Of a stretch of 10,255 nucleotides of DNA, positions 5,653 through 10,255 are shown piece after piece. Each line of letters starts with the position of its first letter. Position 1 is the stretch's first letter. A program made the position numbers and the translations under genes. The stretch is from JBEKLJ01 sp050010255 (GTDB lineage: Bacteria; Acidobacteriota; Terriglobia; Bryobacterales; Bryobacteraceae), in contig JBEKLJ010000124.1 in the NCBI GenBank assembly GCA_050010255.1, positions 1-10,255 of the forward strand, read 5' to 3'. The notes under the pieces were generated by a model. It ran no database searches, was not told the DNA's origin, and was given only the letters and a program-made list of their open reading frames with translations.

Positions 5653-7803
5653 ATGTTCGCCAGTAAGCTTCGCCTGGCGGCGGTGATGCTGTGCGCGCTC
5701 GCGCTCGGGTGGGGCGCCCCGCCGCTCTCGACGATCCAGGACACGCTGTACAAAGCCGATGGCACGCCCTTCAGCGGCTTCGTGTTGGTGGAGTGGACGA
5801 GCTTCGAGGCGGTCGACACGTCCAACATCGCCACGCACAACCTGACGGCGCCGATCTTGAACGGCGTGCTGCGCGTGCGGCTGACGCCGAACGCGGCTGG
5901 TTCGAGCTACAGCGTGCGGTACACGAGCGACGGGAAAATCCAGTTTCAGGAGACCTGGGTGGTGCCCGTCAGCACGGTGGTGCTGGGGCTCAAGGACGTG
6001 CGGGTGGCGACGGTGCCGGGCTCCGGGGGGATTACGCCGCCGCCGGAGCAGCTCGAGGTTCAGGAATCCGACGTGGTGGGGCTGCTGGCGGACCTGGCGG
6101 CGCGGCCGGTCAAGGGCGGCGGGTACATCCAGTCGCGCGCGGTGTACATCGACCCCAGCGGCGCGCTGGACGCCGTCGTGGGCAACCTGACCGACTGCGT
6201 GCGGGTGGACGGCACGGCCGGGCCGTGCGGCACAGGCGGGTCCGGCAGCGGGCCGGGCTTCGTGGACGGCGAGACGCCGGCGGGGCTGATCAACGGCTCG
6301 AACGCCGTATTCACGCTGGCGAACCCGCCAGAGCCGGCGGCCAGCCTGGCGCTGTACCGCAACGGCTTGCTCCAAAAGCAGAGCGTCGACTACACGGTCG
6401 CGGACAACGTGATCACCTTCGCGGCCGGGTCGATTCCCCAGGCAGGGGACTATCTGGCGGCGAGCTACCGGCTGGCGGATGCGGGCAACCCGGCTGGCCA
6501 GGCGGGCGGTGCGCTCACGGGCACGTACCCGAACCCGGACCTGGCCTTGGGCGTGGTCTCGGACGCCAACGTCTCGGACGTGGCGGGGATCCACGAGTCC
6601 AAGCTGGCGCTGAACTACCCCACGCACTCGAACGCGAACGACCCGGCGGCGCCGGAGAAAGCGGCGCTCGGGGGGACCTCGGGGAGCCCCTCCGGATCGA
6701 ACCGGTACGTGACGGACCAGGATCCGCGGCTCTCGGACAGTAGGCCGGCGGTTACGCACAGCCTGCTCGGCGCCGCGCATGGCGACACGACGGCGGCGGC
6801 GCCGGCGCGGGGGGACCTGATCGTTGGGCAGGGCAGCCCCGCGGCGTGGGTGCGGCTGGCGCTCGGGCCGGCCAACCGCTGCCTCATCTCGAACGGGTCC
6901 GACGCGGTCTGGAACGCCTGCCTGTATACGGGGTTCACGGCGGGTTCGGTGCCGTTCATCGACGCCAGCGGCAACATGGCGCAGAATGCGCTGCGGCTGG
7001 TGTGGGACAACTCGAACCGCAAGCTGTCGGTCGGCAACAGCGTGGGAGGCTCGACGCTGTACGTCTATGACGCGCAGGCCACCACCGGCTTGACCGAGCT
7101 GACGGTGCGCGCGGGCCAGGGACAGGGAAGCGGACCGCTCCAGCGCTGGCTGGACGCTTCGGGCGGGGAGTTGGCGCGGGTTGACTCGGACGGGGCCGTG
7201 GCCGGCGCGGCGTTCCGGTCCGCGACCTCGGCCGCGCGGGCGGCCTGGCGCGATTCCGGCAGCGCCACCGACCCGACCAGCCGCACGGATGGGGACGCCT
7301 GGTTCAACACCAGCGCGCTGGCGCACAAGACAGCCGATGGCGGGCAGGTGCACACGGCGGCCCAGGTGCTCTGCAGCAGCGTCGGGGCGAGCACCAGCTC
7401 CTCGGGGCTGGTGCAGCTCGGCAGTTGCACGGTTCCGGCGGGCCTGCTCAAGGCGGGCGACCGGGTGGACATCCGGTTCGATTACTCGCACGAGGGGACG
7501 GGGACGGGGTTCACTTTCGAGGTCCGCTGGGGCGGGACGCTGCTGCTGTCGCGGAGCGCGGCGGCCGGCGAGGCCCAGATCACCGGCCGAACCGACGCGG
7601 GCATCCACGCCGCCGGGGCGCAGTGGAGCGTCCAAAGCTGGGGCGCGGGACTGGCGTTTGCCGCCGCGACGGGCTCGGCCGTGGACTCGCTTTCGGCGCC
7701 GCTGGCCATCGGCTTCCAGGGGCGGATGGCGGGGGCGACGTCCGAGACGCTGACGCTCCGGAACTTCACCGTGCTGCGGTACCCGGCGCAGGCGAATCCG
7801 TAA
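5653..7803 (+). CDS. Secreted protein with phage tail-fibre-like modules
   Basis: The product is 716 aa. The ATG at 5653 is chosen because a strong Shine-Dalgarno, ACGGAGG, lies 5 bases upstream and a signal peptide follows directly (MFASKLRLAAVMLCALALGW, cleavage probably near residue 21-22). The in-frame GTG at 5623 lies within the leader hairpin. Residues about 27-120 form a beta-rich domain I do not recognise by name. Residues about 155-195 carry a linker with a Cys pair (Cys182, Cys192) and Gly/Ser repeats. Residues about 204-275 (GLINGSNAVFTLAN, LYRNGLLQKQSVDYTV, ITFAAGSIPQAGDYL) resemble modules common in phage tail and fibre proteins, and GGALTGTYPNPDLALG (285-300) is a fibre-type repeat motif. 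About 300-440 is low-complexity, Ala/Gly/Ser/Asp-rich. The C-terminal part (about 565-712) is beta-rich, suggesting a jelly-roll tip. No other phage genes are in the window. A host surface or adhesin-like role is an inference; function is unknown. Confidence 0.72.
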   Translation: MFASKLRLAAVMLCALALGWGAPPLSTIQDTLYKADGTPFSGFVLVEWTSFEAVDTSNIATHNLTAPILNGVLRVRLTPNAAGSSYSVRYTSDGKIQFQETWVVPVSTVVLGLKDVRVATVPGSGGITPPPEQLEVQESDVVGLLADLAARPVKGGGYIQSRAVYIDPSGALDAVVGNLTDCVRVDGTAGPCGTGGSGSGPGFVDGETPAGLINGSNAVFTLANPPEPAASLALYRNGLLQKQSVDYTVADNVITFAAGSIPQAGDYLAASYRLADAGNPAGQAGGALTGTYPNPDLALGVVSDANVSDVAGIHESKLALNYPTHSNANDPAAPEKAALGGTSGSPSGSNRYVTDQDPRLSDSRPAVTHSLLGAAHGDTTAAAPARGDLIVGQGSPAAWVRLALGPANRCLISNGSDAVWNACLYTGFTAGSVPFIDASGNMAQNALRLVWDNSNRKLSVGNSVGGSTLYVYDAQATTGLTELTVRAGQGQGSGPLQRWLDASGGELARVDSDGAVAGAAFRSATSAARAAWRDSGSATDPTSRTDGDAWFNTSALAHKTADGGQVHTAAQVLCSSVGASTSSSGLVQLGSCTVPAGLLKAGDRVDIRFDYSHEGTGTGFTFEVRWGGTLLLSRSAAAGEAQITGRTDAGIHAAGAQWSVQSWGAGLAFAAATGSAVDSLSAPLAIGFQGRMAGATSETLTLRNFTVLRYPAQANP

Positions 7804-7902
7804 CCCCAATTTCCCACCAGCGGCCGGCTGCGGCGCACTCTCGCCCGGACTTCTCACCAACAACCTGCTGAGGCCCTCTCAGCGCGCCTCGTCACGGCGG
7901 TG
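7804..7902. other. Gene-free spacer after the tail-fibre-like gene
   Basis: No gene and no convincing terminator are visible here. The only structure noted is CTCTCAGCGCGCC (7876-7888), which is the reverse complement of 8119-8131 at 12 of 13 bases. That second copy lies inside the MITE-like element while this one lies outside its left end. Confidence 0.5.
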
Positions 7903-8034
7903 GCGAGACCGTAATCCGTCCGTAAGAGCGCGTAGCGGGCACGAACTCAGACGACGGGGGCGGTGCGCTGGGATGCGGCATCCACCCGGCGGGTGCAGCC
8001 GGCGCTCGCCGTAGCGCGGGCACTCCTGCCTGCC

Positions 8035-8056
8035 GCGTCGCCACTCCTGGCGACGC
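8035..8056. repeat. Perfect 9-bp stem palindrome inside the MITE-like element
   Basis: GCGTCGCCA (8035-8043) and TGGCGACGC (8048-8056) are exact reverse complements around a CTCC loop. Farther out, GCACTC and GAGTGC flank the stem with short unpaired spacers, which could extend the hairpin. Confidence 0.7.
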
Positions 8057-8096
8057 AAGGCGAGTGCGGGGACAGGCCCGGGAATGGTTCCGCCAA

Positions 8097-8118
8097 GCGT
8101 CGGCACTAGTGCCGGCGC
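8097..8118. repeat. 22-bp near-perfect palindrome inside the MITE-like element
   Basis: GCGTCGGCACT (8097-8107) is followed immediately by AGTGCCGGCGC (8108-8118), its reverse complement with a single mismatch. The central 14 bp (8101-8114) are perfectly palindromic. Confidence 0.75.
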
Positions 8119-8199
8119 GGCACGCTGAGAGCGCGCGCTACAACAACCGCCGCGTCGGCTTACGGACGGATTACGGGCGAGAAATGCGGGCTGAGACTA

Positions 8200-8228
8200 T
8201 TGACCTGGGGCGCGCGAGACCGTAGGAT
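8200..8228 (+). promoter_or_regulatory. Sigma70-type promoter for the tandem-ACT gene
   Basis: TTGACC (8200-8205) and TAGGAT (8223-8228) match the -35 and -10 consensus at five and four of six positions, with an ideal 17-bp spacer. Transcription would begin near 8235 and give a leader of about 50 nt. The leader ends in the Shine-Dalgarno AAGGAG (8274-8279), 6 bases before the ATG. The -35 box lies 17 bp outside the MITE-like element. Confidence 0.65.
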
Positions 8229-8285
8229 GATGGACACACGCATCTGAATCCGTTCTGGCTCGACAGACAACGCAAGGAGATACGC

Positions 8286-8702
8286 ATGGCCGAAGAGATC
8301 AAGCAGGTCAGTTATTACATGAGCGCCGTCCCAAACAAGGTAGGGGAAGGCGCCAAGGTTCTCCACGCTCTCAAGGACGCCGGAGTCAACCTGGTGGCGG
8401 CCTTGGGCTACCGGAAGAGCGCCCGGAACGCCGAGGTGATCCTGGTGGTGGACGCGGCGGCGCCGAACCTGGCGCCGATCGCCAAGAAAGTCGGGGTGGT
8501 GCTGGGCAAGAAGCAGAAGGCGTTCCTGGTGAGCGGCGAGGACCGGCCGGGGGCGGCGGCGGAGCTGCTCGGAAAGCTGGCCGGTGCGGGGATCAACGTG
8601 ATTTCATTCCACGGGATCGCCTCCGGACTGGGCCGTTACGGAGCGCTCGTGGCCGTGGAAGCGGCGGACTCGAGGAAGGCGGCCAAAGCCCTGGGTATCT
8701 GA
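8286..8702 (+). CDS. Stand-alone tandem ACT-domain protein
   Basis: The product is a 138-aa soluble protein with two ACT folds (about residues 7-68 and 76-138) and no catalytic domain. The second repeat shows the ACT turn signature GEDRPGAAAELLGKLAGAGINV in two blocks (84-104), and the first has the equivalent PNKVGEGAKVLHALKDAGVNL region (16-36). ACT domains bind small ligands, usually amino acids, at dimer interfaces and control metabolic enzymes. Free-standing tandem ACT proteins are thought to be ligand-binding regulators or partners, but I cannot name the ligand or target here. The start is supported by AAGGAG 6 bases upstream and a good promoter. The gene is monocistronic and ends 4 bp from the oppositely oriented hemB. 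Confidence 0.85.
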   Translation: MAEEIKQVSYYMSAVPNKVGEGAKVLHALKDAGVNLVAALGYRKSARNAEVILVVDAAAPNLAPIAKKVGVVLGKKQKAFLVSGEDRPGAAAELLGKLAGAGINVISFHGIASGLGRYGALVAVEAADSRKAAKALGI

Positions 8703-8706
8703 GCGG

Positions 8707-9732
8707 CTACTGCCGCTGCTCCGGCGTGCTGAACTGTACGCCCGCTGGCGGGCGCTGCGGCGGGCGGATGAGCGCGGCCGCCTGCTTGGCGAAGTAGGTG
8801 ATCACTACATCCGCGCCGGCGCGGCGAATGGCAGTGAGCGATTCGAGCATGGCGCGCTGGCCGTCGATCCAGCCGGCGCGCGCCGCCGCCATAATCATGC
8901 TGAATTCGCCGGAGACCTGGTAGGCGGCCAGGGGCACGTCCCAGCGGTCGCGGGCCTGGCGGATGATGTCCAGGTAGGGCATGGCCGGCTTGATCATGAC
9001 CATGTCGGCGCCCTCCTCAAGGTCAAGCTCGATCTCGCGCAGCGCCTCGCGCGCGTTGGCCGGGTCCATCTGGTAGCTGCGGCGGTCGCCGAACTGGGGC
9101 GCCGACTCGGCGGCCTCGCGGAAGGGCCCGTAGAAAACTGAGGCGAACTTGGCGGCGTAGGAGAGGATCGGCGTGTTGGTGAAGCCGGCCTCGTCGAGCG
9201 CCTTGCGGATGGCCGCGACGCGGCCGTCCATCATGTCCGAGGGGGCGACGATGTCGGCGCCGGCGCGCGCGTGCGACACGGCGCCCCGGGCGAGCCACTC
9301 CAGCGTCGCGTCGTTATCCACATCCCCATCGACGACCTTCCCGCAGTGCCCGTGGCTGGTGTACTCGCAGTTGCAGACGTCGGTGATCACCACCAGGCCC
9401 GGCACGCCGAGCTTGATGGCGCGCACGGCGCGCTGAACGATGCCGTCGTCGGCGTAGGCTTCCGAGGCGTTCTCGTCCTTGCGCTCCGGAAGGCCGAACA
9501 AAAGCACGCCGCCGAGGCCCAGGTACTGGGCTTCCATGGCCTCGCGCACCGCTTCCTCCACGGACAACTGGCAGTGGCCCGGCATGGAAGAAATGGCCCG
9601 CCGCACGCCCTCTCCCGGACAGACGAACAGCGGAAGGATGAACTGCGAAGGCTCGAGGTGAGTCTCGCGGACCAAGCTGCGGAGCGCCTCGCTGGAGCGC
9701 AGCCGGCGCATGCGGGTTTCCGGAAAGGCCAT
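8707..9732 (-). CDS. hemB: Porphobilinogen synthase (delta-aminolevulinic acid dehydratase)
   Basis: HemB condenses two 5-aminolevulinate molecules to porphobilinogen, the second common step of tetrapyrrole (heme, siroheme, cobalamin) synthesis, in the cytoplasm. The product is 341 aa from the ATG at 9732, giving the family-typical start MAFPETRMRRLRSSEALRSL. An upstream in-frame GTG at 9789 would add 19 unrelated residues lying in the palindrome and is rejected. The active-site lysines are Lys195 (SYAAKFASVFYGPF) and the Schiff-base Lys248 (MVMIKPAMPYLD). The metal site has three cysteines, Cys120, Cys122 and Cys130, in DVCNCEYTSHGHCG, which marks the zinc-type enzyme rather than the magnesium type with Asp. 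The conserved GEFSMIMAAARAGWIDG stretch is at 275-291. The C-terminal tail (PPQRPPAGVQFSTPEQRQ) is slightly extended. No other heme gene is adjacent. It is divergent from the acylphosphatase gene and convergent with the ACT gene. Confidence 0.97.
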   Translation of the reverse strand: MAFPETRMRRLRSSEALRSLVRETHLEPSQFILPLFVCPGEGVRRAISSMPGHCQLSVEEAVREAMEAQYLGLGGVLLFGLPERKDENASEAYADDGIVQRAVRAIKLGVPGLVVITDVCNCEYTSHGHCGKVVDGDVDNDATLEWLARGAVSHARAGADIVAPSDMMDGRVAAIRKALDEAGFTNTPILSYAAKFASVFYGPFREAAESAPQFGDRRSYQMDPANAREALREIELDLEEGADMVMIKPAMPYLDIIRQARDRWDVPLAAYQVSGEFSMIMAAARAGWIDGQRAMLESLTAIRRAGADVVITYFAKQAAALIRPPQRPPAGVQFSTPEQRQ

Positions 9733-9739
9733 GAACTCA

Positions 9740-9745
9740 ATTCTA
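9740..9745 (-). promoter_or_regulatory. Possible -10 box TAGAAT placed for leaderless hemB mRNA
   Basis: On the minus strand TAGAAT (9745 to 9740) matches the -10 consensus at five of six positions and ends 7 bases before the hemB ATG. That distance would place the transcription start at or next to the start codon. No good Shine-Dalgarno is visible before this ATG, which fits a leaderless message. No convincing -35 box is seen. Confidence 0.4.
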
Positions 9746-9760
9746 CCGCCGGGATGCGCT

Positions 9761-9828
9761 GGAAAACGGGTACAGGCAGCTCTGTCCACTCGTTGCGCTC
9801 GGGACAGAGTAGCCTGGCCCCGTTTTCC
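9761..9828. repeat. 68-bp near-perfect palindrome (REP-like) between hemB and the acylphosphatase gene
   Basis: Two 27-base arms, 9761-9787 and 9802-9828, pair at 23 of 27 positions about a 14-base loop. The paired blocks are GGAAAACGGG/CCCGTTTTCC (10 bp), CAGGC/GCCTG (5 bp) and CTCTGTCC/GGACAGAG (8 bp), separated by two symmetric 2-base mismatches. There is no T-run suggesting a terminator and no flanking target duplication. The form recalls REP-type extragenic palindromes mobilised by RAYT (Y1) transposases, or a large operator. Confidence 0.8.
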
Positions 9829-9831
9829 GGA

Positions 9832-9837
9832 TAGGAT
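9832..9837 (+). promoter_or_regulatory. Possible -10 box TAGGAT before the acylphosphatase start (or weak Shine-Dalgarno)
   Basis: TAGGAT ends 8 bases before the ATG at 9846, again the spacing expected of a leaderless transcript. The embedded AGGA (9833-9836) could instead act as a ribosome-binding site at a 9-base distance. The same hexamer serves as the -10 box of the ACT gene in this window. No clear -35 box is visible. Confidence 0.35.
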
Positions 9838-9845
9838 GGTTGTCT

Positions 9846-10145
9846 ATGGCGCGGGCGAGGCGGCCGGAAGGGGTGGCGGCGCGGCGGTACTACGTCCAGG
9901 GGCGGGTGCAGGGCGTCGGATTCCGGTACTTCGTCGAGCGCGTGGCGGGCCAACTGGGCATCGCGGGCTACACCAGGAACATGGAGGACGGGCGGGTGGA
10001 GGTGTACGCGATCGGCACGCCGGAGGAACTGTCCGAACTGGCGGGGCATCTCTGGAAAGGACCGCGGATGTCGGATGTGCGCGGCGTCGAGGAGATGGAG
10101 GCGTCCCTCGAGGGCTTCACGACCTTCCATGTCGAGTATTTCTAG
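9846..10145 (+). CDS. acyP: Acylphosphatase
   Basis: This small cytoplasmic enzyme hydrolyses the carboxyl-phosphate bond of acyl phosphates such as carbamoyl or 1,3-bisphosphoglycerate. The product is 99 aa, typical for the family (about 90-100). It has the phosphate-binding loop and catalytic arginine in GRVQGVGFRYFVERVA (Arg27), and the catalytic asparagine in GYTRNMEDGRVEV (Asn45). The C-terminal VEYF strand is also typical. The ATG at 9846 is preferred over an in-frame TTG six bases earlier because of spacing from the AGGA/TAGGAT element. The gene is divergent from hemB and shares the palindromic intergenic region with it. No partner gene suggests a specific substrate. Confidence 0.95.
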   Translation: MARARRPEGVAARRYYVQGRVQGVGFRYFVERVAGQLGIAGYTRNMEDGRVEVYAIGTPEELSELAGHLWKGPRMSDVRGVEEMEASLEGFTTFHVEYF

Positions 10146-10255
10146 CCCGGATGTTTCACCACGATCGTAGCGAGGCGCGATGAGAGGGCCGCAGATACAA
10201 GGCGCGCGACGGCCGGCGCCCGGAGGTCCGTAACGGATCGAGGACGCCGGCCGAG
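10146..10255. other. Gene-free right edge with nested inverted repeats
   Basis: No coding region is visible. CGGCCGGCG (10210-10218) and CGCCGGCCG (10245-10253) form a perfect 9-bp inverted repeat. Nested in the loop is TCCG-TAA-CGGA (10227-10237). This could be a leader, part of a dispersed repeat, or chance in GC-rich DNA; the window ends within it. Confidence 0.45.

Larger units (their letters stand above)
7903..8182. mobile_element. MITE-like non-autonomous element with 18-bp TIRs and 6-bp target duplication
   Basis: The element body is 268 bp (7909-8176). It is bounded by CCGTAATCCGTCCGTAAG (7909-7926) and its exact reverse complement CTTACGGACGGATTACGG (8159-8176). The flanks carry a direct repeat, GCGAGA, at 7903-7908 and 8177-8182, as expected of a target-site duplication. 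The interior has no plausible gene and is filled with palindromes (for example 7971-7983, 7983-7995, 8035-8056, 8097-8118). These are the features of a miniature inverted-repeat transposable element moved in trans by a transposase. The transposase family is not recognisable from the ends alone. It lies between the tail-fibre-like gene and the ACT gene, ending 17 bp before the latter's -35 box. Confidence 0.65.

Noticed and set aside
5638..7863. Long minus-strand open frame (741 codons) antisense to the tail-fibre-like gene
   Set aside because: Its translation is Arg/Ala/Pro/His-rich with no domain motif, as expected for the antisense of a GC-rich gene. The plus-strand gene has a Shine-Dalgarno, signal peptide and recognisable modules.
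7804..8285. CRISPR array, tRNA or small gene in the 480-bp gap
   Set aside because: There are no regularly spaced direct repeats, no tRNA cloverleaf and no reading frame with a ribosome site; the content is explained by the MITE-like element and the ACT promoter.
9733..9789. Upstream GTG as start of hemB
   Set aside because: The added 19 residues are encoded partly by the palindrome and are not part of the family N-terminus, which begins MAFPETRMRRLR.
9761..9828. Palindrome as a miniature transposon with target duplication
   Set aside because: No direct repeat flanks the arms; it fits a REP-like or operator-like palindrome better.
10226..10233. GTCCGTAA at the right edge as a second copy of the MITE end
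   Set aside because: Only 8 of 18 bases match and no inverted partner or duplication is visible in the window.

Overview
The window is GC-rich DNA with sparse, mostly single-gene transcription units on both strands. It looks like chromosomal DNA of a soil or sediment bacterium. The GC-rich composition, a secreted protein built from phage tail-fibre-like modules, a lipoprotein GH26 glycoside hydrolase and palindromic intergenic DNA together suggest Acidobacteriota (Bryobacterales/Solibacter-like). That assignment is an inference from style, not from a marker gene.

Layout from left to right: the C-terminal half of seryl-tRNA synthetase (serS, +); a lipoprotein with two tandem GH26 (beta-mannanase-type) domains (+); convergent to it, a large hybrid sensor histidine kinase with a periplasmic solute-binding sensor and two receiver domains (-); a 241-bp divergent intergenic region with several stem-loops; a secreted 716-aa protein with tail-fibre-like modules (+); a 480-bp gene-free stretch that contains a 268-bp MITE-like element with perfect 18-bp terminal inverted repeats and a 6-bp target duplication; a small tandem-ACT protein with a clear sigma70-type promoter (+); hemB (porphobilinogen synthase, -), ending 4 bp from the ACT gene; a divergent intergenic region dominated by a 68-bp near-perfect palindrome; acylphosphatase (+); and a palindromic stretch at the right edge.

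serS, hemB, the acylphosphatase and the ACT protein are housekeeping or regulatory genes with no obvious common pathway. The GH26 lipoprotein and the sensor kinase are accessory genes for polysaccharide use and environmental sensing, but nothing in the sequence ties them functionally.

The most notable observations are: (1) the second GH26 domain has alanine in place of both catalytic glutamates while keeping its scaffold, so it looks like a pseudo-enzyme module; (2) the MITE-like element with TIRs and TSD; (3) the REP-like palindrome between hemB and the acylphosphatase gene; (4) a terminator-shaped hairpin directly before the ribosome-binding site of the secreted tail-fibre-like gene.
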